Positions 15,071 to 25,140 of a stretch of DNA of 64,000 bases are shown one piece after another (positions within the stretch are counted from its first letter, which is position 1; every line of letters starts with the position of its first letter). Below the pieces are notes generated by a model, which saw only the letters and a list, made by a program, of their open reading frames with translations, was not told the DNA's origin and ran no database searches. The stretch comes from Oscillospiraceae bacterium (lineage in GTDB: Bacteria > Bacillota > Clostridia > Oscillospirales > Acutalibacteraceae): positions 1 through 64,000 of the forward strand of contig SVPR01000011.1 in the NCBI GenBank assembly GCA_015065785.1. Direction: 5' to 3'. The position numbers and the translations under genes are program-made.

Positions 15071-16510
15071 TTACTTACAGTTTTCCAATACTTTGAGTAA
15101 AATTTTAAAAATTCTTTCAGTAGAAGAAACAGAAAGTCTTTCTTTTACTGTGTGAACATCGAACATATCAGGGCCTATTGAAATGCAGTCAAAGTCTTTT
15201 ATTTTTGATGCAAAAACACCACATTCAAGTCCCGCGTGGATTGCTTCTACTTTAAGTGCTTTACCTGTTTCGTTTTCGTAAACCTCTTTATAAAGCTTCT
15301 GAAGTGTAGAATTATTGTTGAATTCCCAAGACGGATATTTATCAGAAACAGAAAACTCACAAGGTAAACACTCAAAAAATGCAGAAAGCTTTTCTTCTAA
15401 AGCATTCATTGTAGTTTCCTTGTTGCTTCTTAAAGAAATGTGCATTTTTATATTGCGTTCATCTGTTTCAAGAATACCCAGATTAAGTGAGGTTTCAACA
15501 AGTCCTTGAATTTCTGCACTCATATCTATTACACCATTTGGAACACAGGCTAAAGCGTAAATAACAGCATATGCACTCTCGTTACTTATAGCGCTGAATG
15601 TGCCATTTTCAAGTGGTTTTATTTGATAGGTGAAGTCGGGCTCTCTGACTGAAAGCTCGTTTTTTATAACTTCAAGATATTCAGTTGCTTCTTTTATAAA
15701 TTCGTCTTTGTTATTTGCACAAAGTCTTATTTTTGTAAGATTTGTAATTGCATTTGTTTTGTTGCCACCATCAACGCTTAATAAATCAAAGCCTGTTGAT
15801 TTTAAGTGGTTTAAAACACGACCTGCTAAAATGTTGGAATTAACTCTGCCTTTGTCAATTTCAATTCCTGAGTGACCGCCCAGAAGACCTTTCAGGGTTA
15901 ATTCAATTTCTGTTCCTGTTACAGTTTCCCTCTCAAAGTTAAAGAATACTTTAAAATCACTGCCACCTGCACAGGAAACTGTCATTGTGTCCTCTTCTTC
16001 GGAGTCAATGTTAATCATTTTTTTACCACTTAATACTGATGTGTCAAGTTTTGTTGCACCAATCATACCAGTTTCTTCATCTGTTGTAAAAACTGCTTCA
16101 ATTGGCGGGTGAGCGTAGGTGTCACTTTCAAGAATTGCTAAAACACAAGCTACTGCAATTCCGTTATCTGCACCGAGAGTGGTGTTTTTTGCCTTTATAA
16201 AATCACCATCAACAAAAATATCTAAAGCATCCTTTGAAAAGTCAATGGTGTTGTCTTCAGTCTTCTGACAAACCATATCTAAATGACCTTGTAAAATAAC
16301 AGGCTCTGCATCCTTTAAATGCTTCGTTCCGTTTTTATAAATAACTACATTGTTTGCATCGTCACGATAATATCTGAGGTTGTGTTCTTTTGCAAAATTC
16401 ACACAGAACGAAGCGATTTTGTCAGTATCACCTGAGCCGTGTGGGATTTTTGTTATTTTATGGAAATAATAAAATACTCTTTCGGGTTGTAAATTTTTAA
16501 GCTGTGACAT
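15071..16510 (-). CDS. pepD: Aminoacyl-histidine dipeptidase (peptidase M20)
   Basis: A 479-residue cytosolic metallopeptidase that resembles PepD, which cleaves Xaa-His dipeptides and other short peptides. Metal-binding and catalytic residues are visible: H76 in QGHLDMV, D115 in LGADNGIAV, E145-E146 in TTDEETGM, plus GLLGGHSG of the dimerisation region. The ATG at 16510 has AAAGGA 8 bases upstream; earlier in-frame codons would run into nadE. It lies 23 bases after the nadE stop, so the two are likely co-transcribed. Confidence 0.9.
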   Translation of the reverse strand: MSQLKNLQPERVFYYFHKITKIPHGSGDTDKIASFCVNFAKEHNLRYYRDDANNVVIYKNGTKHLKDAEPVILQGHLDMVCQKTEDNTIDFSKDALDIFVDGDFIKAKNTTLGADNGIAVACVLAILESDTYAHPPIEAVFTTDEETGMIGATKLDTSVLSGKKMINIDSEEEDTMTVSCAGGSDFKVFFNFERETVTGTEIELTLKGLLGGHSGIEIDKGRVNSNILAGRVLNHLKSTGFDLLSVDGGNKTNAITNLTKIRLCANNKDEFIKEATEYLEVIKNELSVREPDFTYQIKPLENGTFSAISNESAYAVIYALACVPNGVIDMSAEIQGLVETSLNLGILETDERNIKMHISLRSNKETTMNALEEKLSAFFECLPCEFSVSDKYPSWEFNNNSTLQKLYKEVYENETGKALKVEAIHAGLECGVFASKIKDFDCISIGPDMFDVHTVKERLSVSSTERIFKILLKVLENCK

Positions 16511-16533
16511 AAAAAAGTCCTTTCGATATAGCT

Positions 16534-17271
16534 TTACGGCTCGTAGTTGAATACGGGCATAAGCTCTAATTTGAATTGATTTATTCTGTGAAGATAATCT
16601 ATTCTCTCTTTTGTCTTTTCGTCTTCGCAAATGCCTGTTCTTATATATTTATCTAACACAGCATAAGTGAAGCCTAAATTATCTTCATCGGTTTTGCCCT
16701 GGAGTCCGTCAATAGGTGTTTTTTCAACGAATTTGTCGGGGAGTCCTAAGGCTTTACCCACTGCCTTAACCTCCTGAACAGTAAGCTTTGACAAGGGTGA
16801 AAAATCACCAACGCTGTCACCATAACGGGTTGAGTAACCGACCCAATCCTCTGAAAGATTACAGGTGTTTGCAACTCTGCCGTTTACACTCTGACTGACT
16901 GCATAAACACAAGCCATTCTGAGCCTTGGCGGAAGATTTGTAATTGCCTGAGTCGAAAGCTCAACATTGTTATTTTTGAATTCATTCAAGAAGCCATTAT
17001 AGGCATCTTTAATATTTATTGTTACAGATTTTATTCCTAAAAATTCAACAAGTGCTTCTGAAACATCAATGTCAAATTGTTCGCCGTTTGGCATAAGCAC
17101 ACCAACGACATTTTCTTTTCCTAAGGCTTCTACTAAAAGTGCGGCAACAACAGAGCTGTCTTTACCTCCTGAAATTCCTAAAACACCTTTACAGCCCTTG
17201 CCGTTTTCGTTGAACCAGTTTTTTATCCATTCTACAATATCATTTTTTACTTTTTCTGCATTAAAATCCAT
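16534..17271 (-). CDS. nadE: NAD+ synthetase, ammonia-dependent
   Basis: A 245-residue N-type ATP pyrophosphatase. SGGKDS at residues 34-39 is the signature loop; STRYGDSVGDFSPLSKLT and the GLQGKTDEDNLGF stretch match NadE. It turns deamido-NAD+ into NAD+ using ATP and ammonia. There is no N-terminal glutaminase domain, so free ammonia would be used. The gene is divergent from galT, with promoters in the 142-base gap. Confidence 0.92.
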   Translation of the reverse strand: MDFNAEKVKNDIVEWIKNWFNENGKGCKGVLGISGGKDSSVVAALLVEALGKENVVGVLMPNGEQFDIDVSEALVEFLGIKSVTINIKDAYNGFLNEFKNNNVELSTQAITNLPPRLRMACVYAVSQSVNGRVANTCNLSEDWVGYSTRYGDSVGDFSPLSKLTVQEVKAVGKALGLPDKFVEKTPIDGLQGKTDEDNLGFTYAVLDKYIRTGICEDEKTKERIDYLHRINQFKLELMPVFNYEP

Positions 17272-17350
17272 AATTTTCTCCTGAAATTAAAATTACTTTA
17301 ATATATTACCTATTTATTGTATTATTTTCAATATTATTTACAAAAAATTG

Positions 17351-17379
17351 TTGAAAGAATCGAAAAAAATTACTATAAT
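17351..17379 (+). promoter_or_regulatory. Promoter of galT
   Basis: TTGAAA (17351-17356), 17-base spacer, TATAAT (17374-17379). Confidence 0.65.
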
Positions 17380-17413
17380 AATGTTATCTATTTTTAAAAT
17401 GGGGTTTTGTGGT

Positions 17414-18913
17414 ATGACAATCAGTATATTAGTAAAATCTTTAGTTGCTTATTTAGAAAAAGAAGGCTTGATTTTAAGCGAAGATAAAATCTGGGCAACT
17501 AATAAAATTTTAGAGGTTTTAAAGCTTTCTTCTATTGATGAAGATGCAAAAGCAGAAAATATAGACCTTGAAGAAATTTTAAAGGGTATTTTAGATTACG
17601 CTTGTGAAAACGGTCTTTGTGAGGATTCAGTTGTTTACAGAGATTTGTTCGATACAAAAATTATGGGTGCGGTGCTTCCTCGTCCGTCTGAAGTAATTAA
17701 GACATTTAAAGAAAAATATGCGTCTTCACCTGAAAAGGCAACTGAATATTATTATCATCTTTCAAGAAAAAGTGATTACATAAGAGAATATCGTGTTAAA
17801 AACGATATGAAATGGGTTACACCTACACCTTATGGTGATATTGATATTACAATTAACCTTTCAAAGCCTGAAAAAGACCCTAAGGCTATTGCGGCCGCGG
17901 CTAAAATGGAGGCTTCGTCATATCCTGCCTGTCTTCTTTGTAAAGAAAATGAGGGCTACAGCGGTAGAGTTAATCACCCGGCAAGACAAAATCACAGAAT
18001 TATTCCTGTTAATTTAGACGGTGACGATTATTTCTTACAGTATTCACCTTATGTTTATTATAACGAGCATTGTATTGTGTTTGACAGCAGACATATACCA
18101 ATGAAAATAAGCGAAAAAGGCTTCAGAAGACTTTTCTCATTCATAAAGCAATTCCCGCATTATTTTATTGGCTCAAATTCAGATTTACCAATTTCAGGTG
18201 GCTCAATTCTTACACACGAGCATTTCCAGGGCGGTAATTATACATTCGCAATGGCAAGAGCAGAAATTGAAACAGAGCTTGAATTTAACGGCTTCAGTGA
18301 TATTGAAGCAGGTATTGTTAAATGGCCTATGTCTGTAATCAGACTTAAGGGCACTGATACTGACAGACTTTCAACTCTCGCAGGTAAAATTCTTTCAGTG
18401 TGGCGTGACTATAGTGACAGTGATGCATTTATTATTTCAAAAACAGAAGACGGTGTACCTCATAACACAATTACACCAATTACCCGTTTCAGAGATGGCA
18501 AATATGAAATTGATTTAGTTTTAAGAAATAATATCACAACCGAGGAATGCCCTGACGGATTTTATCATCCGCACCCTGAATTCCATAACATCAAAAAAGA
18601 GAATATTGGTCTTATTGAGGTTATGGGTCTTGCAGTTTTACCTGCTCGTCTTAAAACAGAAATGCAGATGTTAAAAACAGCAATTCTCAATGGTGAAGAT
18701 ATTAAATCGGATGAAGCTATAAGCAAACACGCTTCATGGGCAGAAAAATACATTTTGTCACAAAATGTAACAGAAGAAAATTGCGATGAAATAATAAGAA
18801 ATGCAATTGGCACGACATTCATTCAGATTCTTGAGCAATGTGGTGTTTATGAGCGAAACGAAACAGGCAAACAGCAATTTTTAAGATTTGTGGATAGCGT
18901 TAACCAAAACTGA
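17414..18913 (+). CDS. galT: UDP-glucose-hexose-1-phosphate uridylyltransferase, class II
   Basis: A 499-residue protein of the Firmicute GalT class II family (about 490-510 residues). It swaps UMP between UDP-glucose and galactose-1-phosphate in the Leloir pathway. Visible motifs: YGDIDITINLSKPEKDP, GRVNHPARQNHR, and HEHFQGG near residue 268, which carries the active-site histidines. The start at 17414 (MTISILVKSLV) fits the family; upstream ATGs at 17381 and 17399 have no better binding site and lie close to the -10 box. No galK or galE is nearby. Confidence 0.9.
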   Translation: MTISILVKSLVAYLEKEGLILSEDKIWATNKILEVLKLSSIDEDAKAENIDLEEILKGILDYACENGLCEDSVVYRDLFDTKIMGAVLPRPSEVIKTFKEKYASSPEKATEYYYHLSRKSDYIREYRVKNDMKWVTPTPYGDIDITINLSKPEKDPKAIAAAAKMEASSYPACLLCKENEGYSGRVNHPARQNHRIIPVNLDGDDYFLQYSPYVYYNEHCIVFDSRHIPMKISEKGFRRLFSFIKQFPHYFIGSNSDLPISGGSILTHEHFQGGNYTFAMARAEIETELEFNGFSDIEAGIVKWPMSVIRLKGTDTDRLSTLAGKILSVWRDYSDSDAFIISKTEDGVPHNTITPITRFRDGKYEIDLVLRNNITTEECPDGFYHPHPEFHNIKKENIGLIEVMGLAVLPARLKTEMQMLKTAILNGEDIKSDEAISKHASWAEKYILSQNVTEENCDEIIRNAIGTTFIQILEQCGVYERNETGKQQFLRFVDSVNQN

Positions 18914-18973
18914 TATAGAGGGCGGGAACTAAAATGTTCTCGCCGACTCAATTTATTTCAAGGGGTGACTTTC

Positions 18974-20845
18974 TTGAAGAAAAGAAAAAAGAATTTAACC
19001 AAAGTAGCAAAGCTACCGGTATTTATATTATTTATTATATGCTTTATATTTATTGGCTTGCTTCAAAGTGAAAAGGCTATTCCTATTTATGAGCAATTAG
19101 GGCAGATGTCATTATTTTTAATGTGCATATATTTCTTTATTATTTTGTTTGAATTTATAAGCAGACAGCTTAACAAAATCGGTGAAGCAGATATTAAAGA
19201 AGAAAATAATGAAGTTACAGAAGAGCAAGTTGCTTTGAAGGAAGAAGAAAAAAGCAAATTTAAAAAAGTTTTTTCTAAGTTTTCCTCTAAGAAAAAAGAA
19301 AAAGACAACTCTGAAAAGAAATTTAAATTCAAAAGAATTGCGCTTATTACAACAGAGGTTTTATATGTAATAATTCAGGTTTTCTTTATTGTTAATATGG
19401 CAATAAGCTCATTTTCTCTGAATTTGCAGATTCTGAGCAAGCAAGAGCACGAGTACACATTCGGTAATATAGGTGTTCTTGCAGTACTTGCAATTTGTCT
19501 TTTTGTGTATAGAAGCTTTATTTTGCAGAAATCAGAAAGAAAAGCGAGTAAAACAGTTTCAACAATATTCTTTACAATCGGCGGAATGTCAATTTTTTAC
19601 ATAGGAATTGCAGTTTTAAATATCATTCTCGAAATGGATTTCTGTGATGTTGCGTTCTGGTTTTACAGAATCTGTTCTATCTATTTAGCACTCGTGTTAG
19701 TGTTCGATATTTTTATTACTGTAATAAAGAAAGAAACCTTAAAAGACTTTAATTACGATTTTTATTTGCCAAAGCTCAAACGCAATAAAAATGGTGAAGC
19801 TGGCAGTAAAAAAAGCCTTTTAGATACATTGGAGGAGCATACGGGGATTTCGCTTAAATCTCTCTGGAGTCTTAAATATGTTGGTGAAATTTTACCCGCT
19901 GCTGTTTTAGCGATTATTGCAGTGTTATTTATTTCAACCTGTGTTTATAAGGTAGAGCCTTATGAGCAGGCGGCGGTTTATCGTTTTGGCTCATTAGGGA
20001 CAAATTCAATTAAAAGCGAGGGGCTTCACTTTAAGTTGCCCTGGCCTGTTGAAAAAGCAGAAATATATGAGGTTCAGCGTGTTCAGAATATGACAATTGG
20101 CTATGAGGCTAATGACACAATGGATAATATGTGGACAGAATCTCATTCAGTTGAAGAATATAAGCTTTTAACAGGTAACGGAAATGAGCTTGTTTCTGTT
20201 AATATAAAGCTGGTTTATAAAATTGATGATTTATACACTTATATAACAAAAAGCTCGTCACCTGAGTCAATTCTTAGTTCAAAAGCTTACGAGTTTATGA
20301 TGAATAAAACCAATTCAACTAATTTGGATACAATTTTAAGCGTTGACAGAACAGGACTTTCAAATGAGCTTTTAAAGGCACTCAACAGCTACACTAAAGA
20401 ATATAATGTTGGTTTAACAGTAGAAGAGGTAATAGTTGAAAGCATACACCCACCGGTTGAGCTTTCAGGTGTTTACCAATCTGTTGTAAGTGCGGATGTA
20501 AAGAAAACAACAACAATTACAAATGCAGAGGCGCAGGCACAGTCACTTATTTTAGATGCCGAAAAGGATGCAAAAACAGTCGTTATTACTGCTAAAGAAA
20601 ATCAGACCACAAAGGTGGCAGATGCAACTCAGGAGATGGAAGTTTATTTAGCGGCACTTGAGGCATATAAAAAGAGTCCTAAATCATTTGAGCTCAGTAA
20701 ATATCTTGATACCTACGAAAAGGTAATAGGTGGCAGAAAGGTTTATGTATTTTCACCTAACATTGATTCTGAGCTTTCACAGTATATTATAAATTCATCA
20801 GGCAATAGCGGTGAAGAAATTGCCGTTATTGAAGCGGAGGAATAA
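18974..20845 (+). CDS. SPFH (HflK-like) protein with long multi-pass N terminus
   Basis: The start is taken as the TTG at 18974, 5 bases after AGGGGTGA; the GTG at 18965 lies inside that site. The 623-residue protein has about seven hydrophobic segments in its first 330 residues with a Lys/Glu-rich loop between the second and third. An SPFH/band-7 domain follows (KVEPYEQAAVYRFGSL, GLHFKLPWP), then a coiled coil (AEAQAQSLILDAEKDAK). Classical HflK has only one membrane segment, so the N-terminal domain is unusual. It is the first of three SPFH genes co-transcribed with a P-type ATPase. A membrane scaffold for that ATPase or for a protease is plausible but not shown. Confidence 0.8.
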   Translation: MKKRKKNLTKVAKLPVFILFIICFIFIGLLQSEKAIPIYEQLGQMSLFLMCIYFFIILFEFISRQLNKIGEADIKEENNEVTEEQVALKEEEKSKFKKVFSKFSSKKKEKDNSEKKFKFKRIALITTEVLYVIIQVFFIVNMAISSFSLNLQILSKQEHEYTFGNIGVLAVLAICLFVYRSFILQKSERKASKTVSTIFFTIGGMSIFYIGIAVLNIILEMDFCDVAFWFYRICSIYLALVLVFDIFITVIKKETLKDFNYDFYLPKLKRNKNGEAGSKKSLLDTLEEHTGISLKSLWSLKYVGEILPAAVLAIIAVLFISTCVYKVEPYEQAAVYRFGSLGTNSIKSEGLHFKLPWPVEKAEIYEVQRVQNMTIGYEANDTMDNMWTESHSVEEYKLLTGNGNELVSVNIKLVYKIDDLYTYITKSSSPESILSSKAYEFMMNKTNSTNLDTILSVDRTGLSNELLKALNSYTKEYNVGLTVEEVIVESIHPPVELSGVYQSVVSADVKKTTTITNAEAQAQSLILDAEKDAKTVVITAKENQTTKVADATQEMEVYLAALEAYKKSPKSFELSKYLDTYEKVIGGRKVYVFSPNIDSELSQYIINSSGNSGEEIAVIEAEE

Positions 20846-20847
20846 AA

Positions 20848-21732
20848 ATGAAGATTAAAAAGATTTATAAATGGCTTTTTGCACTTTTACTTGTAGTAAT
20901 TATTGGTGTATTCGGCTTTACATTTACAGTAAAAGAGGGCTCTTGTGCTATTGTTTCTCGTTTTGGTGAGGTAAGGGCAGTTTATATGGAGTCAGGACTT
21001 CATTTTAAATTGCCATATCCTTTTGAAAATGTTTACACTTACGACACAAGAAGTCAATATATGGATTCAGGCTACACAGAAACACTTACAAATGATAAGA
21101 AAAATGTTATTTTACAAACTTATCTTGTATGGCATATTGAAGATGCGATGAAATTCTACACAAGTGTAGGCGACAACGAAAAGGCAGAAAAATATCTTAA
21201 TGACTTGACAGCAAATGTTAAAAATGGTGTTATGGGTAATTATGAACTTTCTGCATTGGTTTCAACAGATTTAGAAAATATTAAAATAAACGAAATTTCA
21301 GACCTTATTGAAAAATCAGTAGCAGAAAATGCTCTTAAGGATTACGGAATTCAAGTAGAAACTGTTAAAATTAAAAGACTTGCACTTCCTACAAATAATA
21401 TTGAGAGTGTATTTGAGCAAATGATTGCCGACAGAGAAAAGCAGGTTACAAAGCTTATTTCAGAGGGCGAAAGAGATGCCGCAATTATTATGAGTGAAGC
21501 AAATGCAAAGGCTGCTGAGATTTTAGCGAATGGTAAATTAGAGGCAGCAGAAATTGATGCGGAAACCGAACGAAAGGTTGCAGAAATTTACGGCGATGCT
21601 TACGATAAGAATTCTGAATTGTTTATATTCCTTAAAAAGCTTATTGCACTTGAAAATTCAGTTAGTGAAGATACAGTAGTAATTATGAAAAGTGAAGATT
21701 CACCATTTGATATAATTGACGAATTGCAATAA
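20848..21732 (+). CDS. SPFH protein, HflC-like
   Basis: A 294-residue protein with one N-terminal membrane helix (WLFALLLVVIIGVFGFTF), the SPFH domain (VKEGSCAIVSRFGEV, GLHFKLPYPFE) and an Ala/Glu-rich coiled coil (EANAKAAEILANGKLEAAE). It is close to HflC in length and order. HflC pairs with HflK around FtsH in other bacteria; no ftsH is present here. It starts 2 bases after the preceding stop, so coupled translation is likely. Confidence 0.85.
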   Translation: MKIKKIYKWLFALLLVVIIGVFGFTFTVKEGSCAIVSRFGEVRAVYMESGLHFKLPYPFENVYTYDTRSQYMDSGYTETLTNDKKNVILQTYLVWHIEDAMKFYTSVGDNEKAEKYLNDLTANVKNGVMGNYELSALVSTDLENIKINEISDLIEKSVAENALKDYGIQVETVKIKRLALPTNNIESVFEQMIADREKQVTKLISEGERDAAIIMSEANAKAAEILANGKLEAAEIDAETERKVAEIYGDAYDKNSELFIFLKKLIALENSVSEDTVVIMKSEDSPFDIIDELQ

Positions 21733-21743
21733 CGGAGGCAAAA

Positions 21744-22700
21744 ATGAAAAATAAAAGTATTGAAATTTTTGAAACCATAATGCATTCCGTTATGAAATAT
21801 TTCAAATGGGTTGTTGTTGGTTCGGTAGCACTTATTGTGCTGACGGGTGTCTATAAGGTTGACAGCAACGAGGTTGCAGTTGTGCTTCGTTTTGGCAAGC
21901 TTGTAGGTACAACTACCGAAGAGCAGATTAAAGACCCCGGTTTGCATCTGGCGTTTCCTTATATTATTGATGAGGTTATTAAGGTGCCTGTTGAAACAGT
22001 TCAGGAAATAACTGTTGAAACTCATTACAGTGCTGACACAGCAATTAACCGAAACATTAAAACAGGCGGTTATGTTATTACAGGTGACAGTAATCTTGTT
22101 TTAATAAGAAGCGTTGTTAAATATAAGGTCAGTGACCCTGTAAGATATGCACTTTATATAAACGAAATAAATGAAATGGTTACAGGTGTAGTAAGTGGCG
22201 AAACAGTGCCACTTGTTACCTCAATGCCTGTTGACAGTGTGCTTACTACTGAAAAGACAAAGCTTTCAGGTGATTTAAAGAAAAATGTTCAGGAAGTATT
22301 GAACGAGCTTGATTGCGGTATTACAATTACTAATATTGAGCTTACAAATGTTATTCCACCTAATGAAACAAAGGACGCATTTGATGCAGTTAATACAGCA
22401 TCAGTTAAAAAGCAGACTCTCATTCAGGAGGCGAATGATTACACAGAATCAAAAATTCCTAAAGCACAGGCGGATTCTGATTCACTGGTAAGTGAAGCAA
22501 AGAAAAATCAATCTGAAAAAATTGCCAAGGCTAACGATGAGGTTGCTGAATTTAATGGCTTATATGAGCAATATAAGGCAAATCCTGAGGTAGTTAAAAA
22601 CGGCGTGTTCAGAAGCAGAGTCAGCAAGGTTTTAAAGGATGCAGGTGCTACAATTATTGTTCCTGATGGTGAAGAGGGAGCAAAGGTAATTCTTCCATAA
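21744..22700 (+). CDS. Third SPFH protein, HflK-like
   Basis: A 318-residue protein with a membrane helix near residues 22-41 (WVVVGSVALIVLTGVY), an SPFH domain (VDSNEVAVVLRFGKLVG, DPGLHLAFPY, NIELTNVIPPNETKDAF) and a coiled-coil tail. NVIPPNETKDAF resembles the HflK signature. Ribosome binding site GGAGG lies 7 bases before the ATG. Having three different SPFH paralogues in a row suggests they form one mixed ring or cage rather than a simple HflK/HflC pair. Confidence 0.85.
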   Translation: MKNKSIEIFETIMHSVMKYFKWVVVGSVALIVLTGVYKVDSNEVAVVLRFGKLVGTTTEEQIKDPGLHLAFPYIIDEVIKVPVETVQEITVETHYSADTAINRNIKTGGYVITGDSNLVLIRSVVKYKVSDPVRYALYINEINEMVTGVVSGETVPLVTSMPVDSVLTTEKTKLSGDLKKNVQEVLNELDCGITITNIELTNVIPPNETKDAFDAVNTASVKKQTLIQEANDYTESKIPKAQADSDSLVSEAKKNQSEKIAKANDEVAEFNGLYEQYKANPEVVKNGVFRSRVSKVLKDAGATIIVPDGEEGAKVILP

Positions 22701-22710
22701 GAGGTAGATT

Positions 22711-24600
22711 ATGAAAAAAATTAACAATATGGTTGAGAATTCTGTTAAAGAGTATTCTCAGAGCTATATATCAGACAAAGAAAAGAATAAGCTGAAAAAA
22801 GATATTGTTGAAGCTGTTTCTGCAATAGTATTCCTTTTAGCAGGTTATATCTATGGCAAATTCTTCCCTAATCAACAAGTAATTCAAGGAATTATTTATT
22901 TAATAGGTGTTGCTATAATCGGTATTCCTGTATTTGTAACAGCTGTTAAAGGCTTTTTGCAAAAGGATATTAACTCATCAATGGAAATTTTAGTTTCTAT
23001 TGCAATTCTTGTTTCGGTTTTAGACGGTCAATATGTTTTAGCGGGATTTATTCCGATAATTTTAACACTCGTTCACTTTTTAGAAGAAAAGAGCATTATG
23101 GGTGGCCGAGATGCTATTGAGGGACTTAAAAAGCTTCAGGCAGATACTGCAATAATTCTCGTTGATGGTGAGGAAAAAGAAGTAGATGCAAAAGCCCTCA
23201 AAAAGGATGACTTGATTCTCGTGAAGCCGGGTATGGCACTGCCTATTGACGGTGTTGTTGTCAGCGGTATTTCTAATATGGACCAGAAGTCATTGACAGG
23301 TGAGGCACTTCCTAAAGAGGTTAAGGCAGGCGACTCTGTTTTTGCAGGTACTACCAACATTGACGGTCTTTTAACAGTAAAGGTAACAAAGCCATATTCT
23401 GACACATCGTTCCAAAAAATAGTTGAGCTTTTGGAGGGTGCAGAAAATATGACTGTGCCTGAAACTCAGATTGTTGACAAATTTATGGCTTATTACTTGC
23501 CGATTGTTTTAGTTGTTGCTACTTTAATGTGGCTTTTTACAAAGGATATAAGCAAGGCTATTGCAATTCTTGTTGTAAGCTGTCCGTGTGGATATATGTT
23601 AGTGTCTTCCGCACCGATTATTGCCGCATTGGCAAGTGCTACAAAACGCGGTATTCTTATTAAAAACCCGTCATTTATTGAAAAATTAACTGATGTTGAT
23701 TATTTTGTTTTTGATAAAACAGGTACAATTACAAACGGTACTCTTGAAGCGGTGGATTTCTTACTCGAAAATGCAGAGTCAAAAGAAGAGCTTATAAAAA
23801 CTGCTGCCTCAGTTGCACACGGCTCATTGCATCCGACTTCAAAATCAATTATGGCACTTTGCAGTGATATTGAATACGACAAGGATTTTGAAATTACTGA
23901 AATTGTCGGTAATGGCGTTAAGGGTGTAAAAAATGGCGACGAGGTTATAGTCGGTAATTCAAGATATATTTCTTCTTTAGGCCTGACTCTTCCCGAAAAC
24001 CAGGAGAATCAGGGTACATTAAGCTGGGTTGTTAAAAATAACGCTGTTTTAGGTGCTATTGTTTTCCGAGATGTTTTAAGAGAAGATGCAAACGACACCA
24101 TTAAAGATTTAAGAGCATTAGGCGTTAATGAGATAACAGTGCTTACAGGTGATAATGCTTTGGAAGCAAAGCGTGTAATGGCAGATGCCGACATTGACAC
24201 AATGTTCAGCGAGCTTTTACCTGAGCAAAAATTAGAAAAGGTGAGAGAGGCACAAAAAAATCACATTGTTGCAGTTGTTGGTGACGGCATAAACGACTCC
24301 CTGGCTCTTTCAGAAGCAGATGTCGGAATCGCAATGGGCGCTATGGGCTCAGACACGGCAATTCAGAGTGCAGATATTTCTCTTATGAATAACTCACTCG
24401 GCAATTTACCTTTTGTTATTGAGCTTTCAAGAAAAACAAAGGCTACAATTTATCAGAACATTATAATTGCTTTTTCTATAAGCTTTATTATGATGCTCCT
24501 CGCAGCAACAGGAATTGTAACACCTATTGTCGGTGCGTTTTTACATAATATAGGGGCGTTTGTGATTTTAATTAATAGTGGAAAGATAACAAAAAAATAA
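22711..24600 (+). CDS. Heavy-metal-type (P1B) P-type ATPase
   Basis: A 629-residue membrane transporter. Motifs in order: LTGEALPKE (actuator, about residue 195), SCPCGYML (metal-binding CPC helix, about 290), DKTGTITNG (phosphorylated Asp, about 335), SLHPTSKSI (P1B His-Pro), GDGINDSLAL (about 523). It uses ATP to move a transition metal, usually outward. There is no N-terminal metal-binding domain, and the CPC motif is followed by Gly-Tyr, not the usual Ala-Leu, so metal type is uncertain. Co-transcription with three SPFH genes is the striking part. A 7-base repeat array starts at the stop codon. Confidence 0.88.
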   Translation: MKKINNMVENSVKEYSQSYISDKEKNKLKKDIVEAVSAIVFLLAGYIYGKFFPNQQVIQGIIYLIGVAIIGIPVFVTAVKGFLQKDINSSMEILVSIAILVSVLDGQYVLAGFIPIILTLVHFLEEKSIMGGRDAIEGLKKLQADTAIILVDGEEKEVDAKALKKDDLILVKPGMALPIDGVVVSGISNMDQKSLTGEALPKEVKAGDSVFAGTTNIDGLLTVKVTKPYSDTSFQKIVELLEGAENMTVPETQIVDKFMAYYLPIVLVVATLMWLFTKDISKAIAILVVSCPCGYMLVSSAPIIAALASATKRGILIKNPSFIEKLTDVDYFVFDKTGTITNGTLEAVDFLLENAESKEELIKTAASVAHGSLHPTSKSIMALCSDIEYDKDFEITEIVGNGVKGVKNGDEVIVGNSRYISSLGLTLPENQENQGTLSWVVKNNAVLGAIVFRDVLREDANDTIKDLRALGVNEITVLTGDNALEAKRVMADADIDTMFSELLPEQKLEKVREAQKNHIVAVVGDGINDSLALSEADVGIAMGAMGSDTAIQSADISLMNNSLGNLPFVIELSRKTKATIYQNIIIAFSISFIMMLLAATGIVTPIVGAFLHNIGAFVILINSGKITKK

Positions 24601-24658
24601 TGCAGAATGCAGAGTGCAGAATGCAGAATTTCGGGACCTGCGGTCGGCGATTATAATG
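24601..24658. repeat. Family-1 repeat, left arm only
   Basis: Array TGCAGAA/TGCAGAG with period 7 begins at the base after the ATPase stop codon. TTTCGG, hairpin GACC-TGC-GGTC (24635-24645) and GGCGATTATAAT follow. No core or right arm. Confidence 0.85.
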
Positions 24659-24685
24659 TTGGCAAGGGGAGTTTAAAGAAATATA

Positions 24686-25135
24686 ATGAAAAAAGATTCA
24701 ATAGATTCTTTATTTAATACAGTATTTAAAGCAATATTCGTCGGTTTTATAGAAAGTATTGGTTTATTGGTAACGGTACAAATTGCTGTTTGTTTACTGA
24801 ATATAAGTTTTTTGCCGTACAGTTCATTAATTGTTGCAACTGTAATTACAGTAATATTGGCGTTTTTCTACTCTAAATTATTGCAAAAAATTAAATCGAA
24901 AAGAGAAGTAACCATATTTTCACTAATGAGCTTTTTTAGCTTAATAGACTTCTATTTCCTTTGGTGTGCGTTAGATTTATATATCCCTTTTGATGTGTTG
25001 CCGGGAAATAAACTCGACGCTTCAGGCGATGTAGGTATAATATTGCTTTTGATGTGGTTTATATTTTCTTATCTCATAACTCGTATAGTAGCACTAATAA
25101 AATTTCTTAAACAAAATCCAAAATTAAAAAGATAA
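24686..25135 (+). CDS. Small four-helix membrane protein, unknown
   Basis: A 149-residue protein with about four membrane segments (AIFVGFIESIGLLVTVQIAV, YSSLIVATVITVILAFFY, VTIFSLMSFFSLIDFYFLW, VGIILLLMWFIFSYLITRI) and basic ends. GGGGAG lies about 14 bases before the ATG, which is far. No family recognised. It stands alone, ending in the terminator at 25141. Confidence 0.6.
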   Translation: MKKDSIDSLFNTVFKAIFVGFIESIGLLVTVQIAVCLLNISFLPYSSLIVATVITVILAFFYSKLLQKIKSKREVTIFSLMSFFSLIDFYFLWCALDLYIPFDVLPGNKLDASGDVGIILLLMWFIFSYLITRIVALIKFLKQNPKLKR

Positions 25136-25140
25136 TAAAA

